DNA of 7,268 bases from Anaerolineales bacterium (lineage in GTDB: Bacteria; Chloroflexota; Anaerolineae; Anaerolineales; Villigracilaceae), in NCBI GenBank assembly GCA_015489255.1, contig WGAD01000180.1:1-7268 (forward strand). The letters are read 5' to 3'. The notes below the pieces were generated by a model. It made no database searches, was not told where the DNA came from, and worked only from the letters and a program-made list of their open reading frames with translations. Shown here in pieces: positions 1-5,925 of this stretch (positions are counted from its first letter, which is position 1; the number at the start of each line of letters is the position of its first letter). The translations under genes and the position numbers were made by a program.

Positions 1-305
1 CCGATGATCTGGTGAGCGTACGCGCCCTGGTCCATGTGGACCCCGATTTCCCCATCCTTGGTGGCAAGACCCTGCGGGTGTCGGGGGGTGTGGAGATGGC
101 TTTCGAGCAGGGCCGGCCGGTGATCCGGATTCGCGGCCTGAGCATCATGGGAGTGCCCATCCCGTCGGCCTGGATGGGGGGGCTGAAGAATGTGGATCTG
201 ATCCGCGAATTCGGCGATGCCGGCGGTTTCTGGCAGGCGTTCGCCGAAGGGGTGGAAGATATTCAGGTGGAAAACGGCCGGTTGAAGATCACCCTGAAAA
301 AGTGA
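1..305 (+). CDS. Unrecognised protein, C-terminal fragment
   Basis: The reading frame is open to the left edge (GAT GAT CTG before the GTG at 12), so the gene starts outside the window; the GTG is only an internal valine. About 101 residues are visible, ending in ITLKK and TGA at 303-305. The fragment alternates short beta-like segments (ALVHVDPDFPILGGK, RPVIRIRGLSIMG) with a conserved-looking helical piece (GGLKNVDLIREFG, then GFWQAFAEGVEDIQVENGRL). It shows no membrane helix or catalytic motif that I can name. The style resembles small gammaproteobacterial proteins of unknown function with an N-terminal membrane anchor, but the N-terminus is not visible here. It is convergent with the minus-strand cluster and is not part of it. 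I do not assign a function; the frame itself is secure because codon use and protein texture are sound. Confidence 0.75.
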   Translation, partial: DDLVSVRALVHVDPDFPILGGKTLRVSGGVEMAFEQGRPVIRIRGLSIMGVPIPSAWMGGLKNVDLIREFGDAGGFWQAFAEGVEDIQVENGRLKITLKK

Positions 306-478
306 TCGTGTAGGCGGTTTCAACGCAGGCCTTGCAGAGCATCGCTCTCTGTGAGAATCGAAAACATCCTTTCGGTTCGCCTCGTTTTCGTCTGGCTGTG
401 CATTGGAAATGGCGGGACATCCCTGTCCTATACAGGCTTCTCAGGTTTCTGAACACCCCACAGCCAGCGACCCGGAGA
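306..478. other. Convergent intergenic spacer
   Basis: This 173-bp stretch separates the end of the plus-strand gene from the end of the lpoB-like gene. It contains no plausible gene. Weak dyads are present: CAGAG/CTCTG around 334-350, CGAAAAC/GTTTTCG at 358-364 and 384-390 with an 18-base loop, and GGACA/TGTCC at 415-419 and 424-428. None is followed by a convincing T-tract in either direction, so I cannot name a definite intrinsic terminator, although termination from both sides is expected here. Confidence 0.6.
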
Positions 479-1012
479 TCAGAAAAAGGATTTCTTCCCC
501 TTGGCCAGGCTCAGGGTGCCCGACCATTGCCCCTTCATTTCGCCGTCGATGGTGAACATCTTCAATTCCAGCTTGTATTCGACCAGCTCCTGGCCGTCCG
601 CGCCGTACTGGCGGGTGGAGGAGAGTTCCGACCGCACCACATAATCGAAACGGGTGGCGGAAGGATCCACCAGGCGCACCCGTCCTGAGTTGAGCAGGGT
701 TTCGGTGATGCGATCGAAGATGTCCGCCATGCGGATATTTTCGTCGTCCGTATTGTTGCGCAGTTTGGCCAGGATCAGTCGCGGCTTGCGTTTGCCCCAG
801 CTCTTGACGAAGCGGGAAGAGAGCATCTTCTTCGTGACCATTTCGGCCAGTTCGGTATAGTCGGCCATGGTCAGACTGGTTTGCAGGTGAGCCCGGCTGG
901 CGGAATCGACGACGGCCACCTTGGACTGGGGGCCGAAGGCGATGGGATTGCTCTGGCAACCCGCGAGCAGGGTGGTGACGGCGGCGAAAACGAGCGCAGG
1001 TTTTTTATACAT
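479..1012 (-). CDS. lpoB: LpoB-like outer-membrane lipoprotein (short form)
   Basis: Predicted 177-residue lipoprotein of the LpoB family. In E. coli, LpoB is an outer-membrane lipoprotein that binds and activates the peptidoglycan synthase PBP1b. The sequence shows a signal peptide with lipobox LLAGC (lipidated Cys19, Q at +2, which fits outer-membrane sorting). The family-like core includes LRNNTDDENIRMADIFD (85-101), TETLLNSGRVRLVD (103-116), FDYVVRSELSS (122-132) and a terminal IDGEMKGQWSGTLS strand pair. I chose ATG 1012 because the lipobox follows directly and AGGA lies 10 bases upstream; the open frame to 1216 has no signal peptide and overlaps ycfL. E. coli LpoB is 213 residues with a long Pro-rich linker; here only about 30 residues separate Cys19 from the core and they are not Pro-rich. 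It lies 62 bp downstream of ycfL, the same order as in E. coli. Family assignment is strong; PBP1b activation is inferred. Confidence 0.85.
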   Translation of the reverse strand: MYKKPALVFAAVTTLLAGCQSNPIAFGPQSKVAVVDSASRAHLQTSLTMADYTELAEMVTKKMLSSRFVKSWGKRKPRLILAKLRNNTDDENIRMADIFDRITETLLNSGRVRLVDPSATRFDYVVRSELSSTRQYGADGQELVEYKLELKMFTIDGEMKGQWSGTLSLAKGKKSFF

Positions 1013-1022
1013 ATTCAGGCGT

Positions 1023-1026
1023 TCCT
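1023..1026 (-). promoter_or_regulatory. Ribosome binding site deciding the lpoB start
   Basis: AGGA on the minus strand lies 10 bases before ATG 1012. It supports the 177-residue form over the 245-residue open frame, whose first 68 residues overlap the ycfL coding region. Confidence 0.5.
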
Positions 1027-1074
1027 GTTGGTTGTGTTCGATGTTGTCAGGGAATCTTTCAGACCGCAGGGCGG

Positions 1075-1539
1075 TTACCGGCCGGAGCTTCTTTCCTGTT
1101 GGATGAACCGGTCGTCGGGCAGGCGCACGGTCAGGGTGGCCGACCAGGCTTCGGGCATGGGCGCCACCGACTGGAAACTCTTGATTTCGCGTGGTCCCAA
1201 CACGAAGCGTTTCCACACCGGATTGACATCGACGCTGAATCCCTGGCGGTCCTCCCAGCGGTACATGTATTCGAGGGTGTAACGATCGTTGGTGAGGTTT
1301 TGCACCGCCACCTCGGCCCGGGGCAGCGGGCCGGCGGAGCCAAAGCGCACATCGACCAGCGCCACCTTGCCGACCAGGTTCTCGGAGCCCAGTACCAGGC
1401 GCATGCGCGGATGGCTGGCATCGACGGTGTTTTGCCGGTAATGCCTGATGTTCGGATTCCCCGGTCCGACAGGTTCGTTACAGCCGGCGACGATGGCTGC
1501 CACTAGGAGCAAAATGACGACTGATCGTTGCGAGGGCAT
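1075..1539 (-). CDS. ycfL: YcfL family (DUF1425) lipoprotein
   Basis: Predicted 154-residue lipoprotein. The signal peptide ends in lipobox IVAGC (Cys20, N at +2, consistent with the outer membrane). The C-terminal two thirds fit the DUF1425/YcfL family: VALVDVRFGSAG (59-70), VQNLTNDRYTLEYMYRW (79-95), DRQGFSVDV (97-105), then WKRFVLGPREIKSFQSVAP (109-127), an all-beta pattern ending in LTVRLPD. The molecular function of the family is not established; its neighbourhood with lpoB in E. coli and here suggests an envelope role. I chose ATG 1539 because GGAGG lies 8 bases upstream and the signal peptide begins there; the ORF could extend 7 codons to 1560, but that lies inside the upstream gene. 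The start is 2 bases beyond the stop of the COG3014 gene, so translational coupling is likely. The protein is somewhat longer than E. coli YcfL (about 125 residues), mostly at the N-terminal side. Confidence 0.85.
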   Translation of the reverse strand: MPSQRSVVILLLVAAIVAGCNEPVGPGNPNIRHYRQNTVDASHPRMRLVLGSENLVGKVALVDVRFGSAGPLPRAEVAVQNLTNDRYTLEYMYRWEDRQGFSVDVNPVWKRFVLGPREIKSFQSVAPMPEAWSATLTVRLPDDRFIQQERSSGR

Positions 1540-1541
1540 GA

Positions 1542-3143
1542 TCACCACCTCCCCACCCACATCTTCTTGCTGGAAACCGTGTAGATGGTCTTGTCCAGGG
1601 TGCGGGCATAGACCAGATTGTGGCTCTCTCTGTCGAGCCGGACCAGTCGGCTGGCCAGCACCCGGCCGCGCTTGTCATAACTGACGATCTTCAAACGATT
1701 GACCGACTTGGGCACATAGAAACGGGCGGCGAGCAGACGGGAAGGCAGCAACGACCAGGAACGCAGATCGGGGTGCGCCATTTTGTCGCGCTCTTTCTTC
1801 ACGGCAAGGACCACGCCGCCGAACAAACCGGTCCGTTGCGCGGCCTGGTTCCAGGCGTTGTCTTCGATCAGGTTGCGGACCACCGTGGTCATCATGCGCA
1901 GTTTCACAAGCGGGCCGGCGTCTTTTTCATGCCGCAGCGCCAGGGCGGTGATGTCCGCCACTTCAGAAAGCCGCGCCCAGCGGCGTCCTTTGGTGGTCTG
2001 CACCTCCACATGGTGAACCTTGTTGGGCACCGGCTCGTAGATCGGCAGCTCGATCTCGGTGGGAAGACCGCGCCCCAGGGTGAGATCGAACTTGAGCAGC
2101 TTTTTTTCCGGAGCGAAGCCATCGCCGACGATGACATGGACCAGGCGGCGGTTGCGCGGGGGCGGTTTTTTCAACTGACGAATGGCCAACTTGATCACCC
2201 GGCTCTTGGGATTGAGTTCCAGGGCTTTCTTGTAGGCGATGCGTGCATTGTCGCGCAGGCTTGGATCTTCGTAGCTGTCGAGTTCCTGGACCATCCCGGC
2301 GACATAGAAACCGAAGGGATTCACGAAGGCGCTGGGAACCGAAAGCGCCTTGCGTTCATTGGCCTTGTATTGGCGTTCGAGGAGGTCATCGAGCCCCTGG
2401 ACCTTGACACCTTCGCTCTTGTGCTTCTTTTTCTCCTCGCGAAGCTCTTTCTTGGCCTGGCGGATCTTTTCGTCGAATTTCTTCTTTTCGAGATTCTGCA
2501 GATCGATGGCGCGTCGGGTCACGTTGTAGGCCTTGCGCTCGCCCTGGAGCAGGTAGGCGATGGACTTGTAATTGAGGATCAAGACCCGCTCGAAACCCAC
2601 GCCCTGATAGTCGCTGAGTTCTTCGTTTCCGGAAAGGGTGGAGACGGCGATGTTCTTGAAGCCGGAGAAGAAACCACCCACCGTGCTTTGTTGGTTATGA
2701 GAGATGATGGCCCGTTCGGCCACGGTGAAATCGCGAATGGCTTCCTGGGTCTGCGCCGAATCCAGCCTCAACAGGCCCACCTGGAGATGAGCGAGCAGAT
2801 CCATCTGGTTCGGGTTTTTGTATTGCCCCGTCAGGGTGTCGAGCGCTTTCTTGAGTTGGCCCTTGCGCACCATCTCCTTGATGGGGAGCAGCCGTTCACT
2901 GTAACCCTCGTAAACGATCTGCCGGTTGTCCTCCAGGACGTTCCCCTTGTGAGTGCCCGGCCTGGCGGCAGGCTGCTGCGCCTTGTGTGTCGGCTTTTGT
3001 GGGGCCGGATGGGTCAGCTCCTGGGAGGTCTGCTGCAGTGCATCGTTCAGCAGGCTGAAAGGGTTGAATTCAGCAAAGGCCATGGCCGGAGCCAGGAGCA
3101 GGGCGGCCAATATAACTGTCAATGGATGGTTTTGTCGGCGCAT
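1542..3143 (-). CDS. COG3014-family exported helical-repeat protein
   Basis: Predicted 533-residue periplasmic protein. A signal peptide occupies residues 1-24 (hydrophobic core TVILAALLLAPAMAFA, cleavage before EFNP) with no lipobox cysteine. Residues 40-70 are rich in Pro, Gln, Thr and His (flexible linker). Residues 80-210 are TPR-like helices, including LSDYQGVGFERVLILNYKSI (176-195) and AYLLQGERKAYNVTRRAIDL (196-215), a block I recognise as typical of COG3014 proteins. Residues 217-245 form a Lys/Glu-rich coiled coil. PSAFVNPFGFYVAGMVQEL (270-288) is a second family block. The C-terminal 200 residues look beta-rich (RRLVHVIVGDGFAPEKKLL onward). COG3014 has no known biochemical function; relatives are found beside LpoB and YcfL proteins in other gammaproteobacteria, as far as I recall. 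ATG 3143 directly precedes the signal peptide; the ribosome site is a modest AGG 9 bases upstream. It starts 20 bp after the preceding gene. Confidence 0.8.
   Translation of the reverse strand: MRRQNHPLTVILAALLLAPAMAFAEFNPFSLLNDALQQTSQELTHPAPQKPTHKAQQPAARPGTHKGNVLEDNRQIVYEGYSERLLPIKEMVRKGQLKKALDTLTGQYKNPNQMDLLAHLQVGLLRLDSAQTQEAIRDFTVAERAIISHNQQSTVGGFFSGFKNIAVSTLSGNEELSDYQGVGFERVLILNYKSIAYLLQGERKAYNVTRRAIDLQNLEKKKFDEKIRQAKKELREEKKKHKSEGVKVQGLDDLLERQYKANERKALSVPSAFVNPFGFYVAGMVQELDSYEDPSLRDNARIAYKKALELNPKSRVIKLAIRQLKKPPPRNRRLVHVIVGDGFAPEKKLLKFDLTLGRGLPTEIELPIYEPVPNKVHHVEVQTTKGRRWARLSEVADITALALRHEKDAGPLVKLRMMTTVVRNLIEDNAWNQAAQRTGLFGGVVLAVKKERDKMAHPDLRSWSLLPSRLLAARFYVPKSVNRLKIVSYDKRGRVLASRLVRLDRESHNLVYARTLDKTIYTVSSKKMWVGRW
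1547..1553 (-). promoter_or_regulatory. Strong ycfL Shine-Dalgarno inside the upstream coding end
   Basis: The minus strand reads GTG GGG AGG TGG TGA TC ATG: the last codons of the COG3014 gene (Val-Gly-Arg-Trp-stop) contain GGAGGTGG, and ATG 1539 follows the stop after 2 bases. Ribosomes finishing the upstream gene would end beside the next start, a usual arrangement for translational coupling. Confidence 0.75.
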
Positions 3144-3163
3144 GAAATCTTGCCTGCCGTGAA

Positions 3164-4783
3164 TCAGAAATGGGGTCGGTTGACCTTGGGCATCGGCCGC
3201 CTGGCAGGTGATTTTTGCGGCTCGACGGGCGCCAGATTGCCCAACCGGCGGGCCAGGAGGTCGTCGCTGATCCGCTGGGCCAGCTCGGTGGAAAAGCGGT
3301 CCATGAGCCTGCTCACGGCCTGTTCGTTGTCCCTGACCTTGTTCAGGCGTTCGTCGATGTCGATCTTGATGGCGCTGGCGACCTTGCCGGTGTGGGTGTC
3401 CATGAGGCGGGCCGTGGCGCGCACGATGCCGTAATAGCGGGTCTGGGTCTCATGGGTGTAGGGGATGGGCGTGGTTTTCCGCCGTACCCTGAAGTCGTCG
3501 ATGGCGGTATACAACACGTAATCGGCGCCCTGAAGCTGACGGAGGAGCGTCTGATCGGGGATGCCTTTGGCGAGCGCGATCAGCTCCTTTTCATCCAGCG
3601 GCTGATCCAGCTCGGCCCGTTCCATGACGTCGAAGCCGGGAATCCGGGAGAGCTTGTACATCAGGTCGTTGGTGATGCGACCGGTTTGCGCCTGGTGGAA
3701 ATCGATGGGGTGTACCCGGGGGGAGATGCTGATCCGGCCCACGGCAAGGGTAATGGGGTGATTGCGGATCCTGGGTGGCATCTGGATATCCCGGGCAGCG
3801 GCACCCGGTCTGCCCGGTTGGGCTTGGCGAGAGGCGATGTCTCCAACCGCCGCGGTGCCCGAGGTGATCGAAAGCACCGCCAGGGTCGGTTGCACCTGAC
3901 TGACCACGGCGGTGGCCACCTGGCGCCGCAGCCGTCCGATGACCACGCCGTTGCTGTCCTTGATCTCTTCACCTTCACGAACCAGCACATAGTGATCGCC
4001 GGGCCGGACTCCTTCGTTGCTGCCCCGGTTGATCACCCAGGGGTCCGCAGCCACGACGCGCGGAGGAAATACCAGATCGAGAACGATACGCGCGGCTTCT
4101 CTTCCCAGTTTGTCGAACAGTTTGTAAGCGTCCGGACCTGATGCGTGGCCCGCGAAGTTGCTCTCTGAGAGGGTGACGTGCAGACTGCGGGCGCCGAGAA
4201 TGCGGCCCTGCCGGACGTCGATGAGGCGCAGCCGCAGCCGCGCATCCACGGTGTCCGTGACCAGGGTCTTGCTGCTGCTGAAGGGAAACGGGCGTGTTGT
4301 TCTTTCCGGCCGGACTTTTTCCAGGACCGCATAGAGCAGATAATCGGCCCCCACCGTGGTGCCAAGGTTCTGGAACTCCTTCAGGCGTTCGTTGCGATCG
4401 GCCAGCTCGCCTGCGGCGGTGATGGTCGAACCGCTGGTGGCGGGCAGCGCCTGCACCGTCTTCTCGATCACTTTGTCCACATCGGTGATCGGGGTGCCAC
4501 GGCCGAACTGCTGCTCCCGGATCACCCGACGCAAGGCGGTTCGTTCAACGACTTCAAAACGTTTGGTGTTGGTGAGATGTTCGATGATCCGCGCTGCCAG
4601 ATCGTCCGGCAGGGATCGGATATTGCCGGGAACCGCACGATCCGGATGAAAATCCTCCTCGCCCATGACCGCGATGCGAACACGCTTTTCACTGGAAGCC
4701 AGCGTGTCGGGGGTCGGCCCCGCAAGGAGAGGGGCGCACAGCGTGAGTGCAAGCAGCAGTTGGATGATTTGGCGCAGGGACAT
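3164..4783 (-). CDS. Periplasmic protein with two CsgG-like halves and a central FlgT-C-like domain
   Basis: Predicted 539-residue exported protein. The signal peptide (residues 1-21, LLLALTLCAPLLA) has Cys16 but a poor lipobox (LTLC), so a soluble periplasmic form is more likely. The first CsgG/TolB-N-like half (about 34-240) has VRIAVMGEEDF, RFEVVERTALRRVIREQQFG (75-94), GADYLLYAVLEKV (145-157) and DARLRLRLIDVRQGRILGA (180-198). A FlgT-C-like domain follows (about 242-320: WVINRGSNEGVRPGDHY, GEEIKDSNGVVIGR, VGDIASR). The second CsgG-like half (about 344-515) repeats the scheme: ITLAVGRISI, GFDVMERAELDQPLDEKEL, GADYVLYTAIDDF (419-431), VRATARLMDTHTGKVAS. The tail is Pro/Arg-rich. Known relatives include the curli secretion lipoprotein CsgG and Vibrio FlgT, a periplasmic flagellar ring protein; neither function is implied. 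ATG 4783 is the only start placing a signal peptide first, though its ribosome site is weak. The tandem architecture is unusual. Confidence 0.8.
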   Translation of the reverse strand: MSLRQIIQLLLALTLCAPLLAGPTPDTLASSEKRVRIAVMGEEDFHPDRAVPGNIRSLPDDLAARIIEHLTNTKRFEVVERTALRRVIREQQFGRGTPITDVDKVIEKTVQALPATSGSTITAAGELADRNERLKEFQNLGTTVGADYLLYAVLEKVRPERTTRPFPFSSSKTLVTDTVDARLRLRLIDVRQGRILGARSLHVTLSESNFAGHASGPDAYKLFDKLGREAARIVLDLVFPPRVVAADPWVINRGSNEGVRPGDHYVLVREGEEIKDSNGVVIGRLRRQVATAVVSQVQPTLAVLSITSGTAAVGDIASRQAQPGRPGAAARDIQMPPRIRNHPITLAVGRISISPRVHPIDFHQAQTGRITNDLMYKLSRIPGFDVMERAELDQPLDEKELIALAKGIPDQTLLRQLQGADYVLYTAIDDFRVRRKTTPIPYTHETQTRYYGIVRATARLMDTHTGKVASAIKIDIDERLNKVRDNEQAVSRLMDRFSTELAQRISDDLLARRLGNLAPVEPQKSPARRPMPKVNRPHF

Positions 4784-4841
4784 ACTTCTGAACTGGTTGT
4801 CTAAAGGGAACCCCGAAATCCTGCCCGCCGGGGATTTTGAA

Positions 4842-4875
4842 CAGGCTGTTGAAAAACGCTTTTTTCAACAGCCTG
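4842..4875. repeat. Perfect 15-bp inverted repeat between the first two cluster genes
   Basis: Arms CAGGCTGTTGAAAAA (4842-4856) and TTTTTCAACAGCCTG (4861-4875) are perfectly complementary around a 4-base loop. It begins 9 bp after the stop of the 302-residue gene and ends, in transcription order, 58 bp before the next start. A T-run exists only inside the stem, so it is not a canonical terminator; it could act as a partial terminator, an mRNA 3'-end stabiliser, or be a dispersed palindromic repeat or a relic of insertion-sequence ends. A related half-site is at 6046-6060. Confidence 0.85.
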
Positions 4876-4884
4876 CCAGCCCTC

Positions 4885-5793
4885 TTACTGGGGCCTGCGA
4901 ACGATGTCACCCACCCGGATGGGCGCATTTTCCGGATCGACTTCGGAAATGATCTTTGCGTAGCTGACCCTCGGGTTGATGCGCGTGATCTTGATCTTGC
5001 CGACGAACTCTTCCCCCCGGCCCAGGGATTCCCCGGTATCCGGATCGAAGAGTTCTTCTCCGGCAAAGAAGACATCATAGACCTGTCCCCGTTCTATGCC
5101 GCTGTCCCTGCCCCGGTTGATGATCACTTCGTTGTTCCAGGTCCGTTTGATCACCTTCATAGGATAGACCACATCCACGAACTGGTCGGCGAGCTGCGCG
5201 GCCACATCCTTGGCCATCTTGGTAAACCAGGTGCTGTCGGGAGCGCCGCCCCTGTAGTTGACGATGCGTGGTTTGCTGGCGAAACGGCTCATGAGATCGA
5301 ATGTGGCCACCACCTGTCCAGAAGTGGTGTCCACCATCTGTGCCGTGAGGTGCAAGAGACCGGAATCCTGGCGGCGGTATTTGCTGTCGAAGTTGGGGAG
5401 TCGTTTGACGGAGCGGTAGAACTTGAAATTCTGAACCTTGGGGAGGATCAGATAATGGGCGTTGGCCAACTCACCGGTGGCGGCGGCGTCGCCTTTGGCC
5501 AGGTCCGATTGTGAGAATTTCTGCTCCTCGCGGATCTCGGCGATTACCTCGGTGTTCCGGCTCACCACCCGAAACTTGCGGGTGGCTCTGAAAGACGCCT
5601 CCAGTTCCGCCCATAAAAGGTCGATGTTTAGATACTTGCGAACAGATTTGCTGACCTTTTCGCTGATTTTGGGTTCTTTGATGGCAACGGCCGGCTGCTC
5701 GGCGGCTACCGCGGCCTGACCCACCCAGAGTAGATTGAAAAGGATGCCTAATAACAGGCTGGCACCACAGGAACGCGACCCGATCGGGTTCAT
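4885..5793 (-). CDS. Periplasmic CsgG-like protein with FlgT-C-like C-terminal domain
   Basis: Predicted 302-residue exported protein and first gene of the cluster. The signal peptide covers residues 1-31 (core ASLLLGILFNLLWVGQ, cleavage after AAVAA before EQP). Cys9 precedes the hydrophobic core and is not a lipobox. Residues 45-205 look CsgG/TolB-N-like: LWAELEASFRATRKFRVVSR (60-79), EVIAEIREEQKFSQSDLAKG (82-101), GELANAHYLILPKVQNFKF (107-125) and LHLTAQMVDTTSGQVVATFD (147-166). Residues 208-300 are a FlgT-C-like beta domain: EVIINRGRDSGIERGQVYDV, AGEELFDPDTGESLGR (244-259) and IRVGDIVRR (292-300). This tail is clearly paralogous to the central domain of the next gene. ATG 5793 is supported by a strong GGGAGGT site 5 bases upstream. 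It is probably a soluble periplasmic factor that binds envelope partners; no flagellar gene is nearby, so naming it FlgT would be unjustified. Confidence 0.8.
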   Translation of the reverse strand: MNPIGSRSCGASLLLGILFNLLWVGQAAVAAEQPAVAIKEPKISEKVSKSVRKYLNIDLLWAELEASFRATRKFRVVSRNTEVIAEIREEQKFSQSDLAKGDAAATGELANAHYLILPKVQNFKFYRSVKRLPNFDSKYRRQDSGLLHLTAQMVDTTSGQVVATFDLMSRFASKPRIVNYRGGAPDSTWFTKMAKDVAAQLADQFVDVVYPMKVIKRTWNNEVIINRGRDSGIERGQVYDVFFAGEELFDPDTGESLGRGEEFVGKIKITRINPRVSYAKIISEVDPENAPIRVGDIVRRPQ

Positions 5794-5797
5794 TCCT

Positions 5798-5804
5798 ACC
5801 TCCC
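5798..5804 (-). promoter_or_regulatory. Strong ribosome binding site of the first cluster gene
   Basis: GGGAGGT on the minus strand lies about 5 bases before ATG 5793 and fixes that start. It is the strongest site among the CsgG-like genes of the cluster. Confidence 0.75.
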
Positions 5805-5902
5805 TTGGTTGTCATGAGCGTGATGGCTGTGTCGCCCAATACGGAGGCTTTGATCGGAAGCCAACCCTGGCTAGATCAGAGCAAATAACGGGTTACCCGA
5901 AA

Positions 5903-5925
5903 ATCATTCGCCTATAACGAATGAT
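5903..5925. promoter_or_regulatory. 8-bp inverted repeat, possible operator or leader hairpin
   Basis: ATCATTCG and CGAATGAT form a perfect dyad around a 7-base centre, 110-132 bases upstream of the first cluster gene. It directly abuts the tandem TGGTAC pair. It could be a repressor site or an RNA hairpin in the leader; the sequence does not decide between these. Confidence 0.35.

Noticed and set aside
1013..1216. 68-codon N-terminal extension of the lpoB-like gene
   Set aside because: It would bury the lipobox at residue 87, overlaps ycfL and lacks a ribosome site; ATG 1012 gives an ideal lipoprotein signal peptide.
1620..3434. 604-codon open frame on the plus strand opposite the COG3014 gene
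   Set aside because: It runs antisense across two genes whose minus-strand products have signal peptides, family motifs and ribosome sites; the plus-strand translation is low-complexity with no family resemblance. It is a by-product of GC-rich codon use.
3164..4783. Calling the 539-residue protein a lipoprotein because of Cys16
   Set aside because: LTLC has leucine at -1 where Gly, Ala or Ser is needed, and hydrophobic sequence with an AGP cleavage region continues past the cysteine.
4842..4875. Canonical Rho-independent terminator
   Set aside because: In both directions the T-run lies inside the stem and the bases after the stem (TTCAAAATC or CCAGCCCTC) are not a T-tract.
3215..5514. Plus-strand open frames of 308, 208 and 225 codons opposite the two CsgG-like genes
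   Set aside because: They are antisense shadows: no ribosome sites, no export signals, no recognisable motifs, and they are fully covered by well-supported minus-strand genes.
4885..5793. Naming the 302-residue protein CsgG or FlgT
   Set aside because: It has no lipobox as CsgG requires, and no curli or flagellar genes are nearby; only fold-level resemblance is supported.
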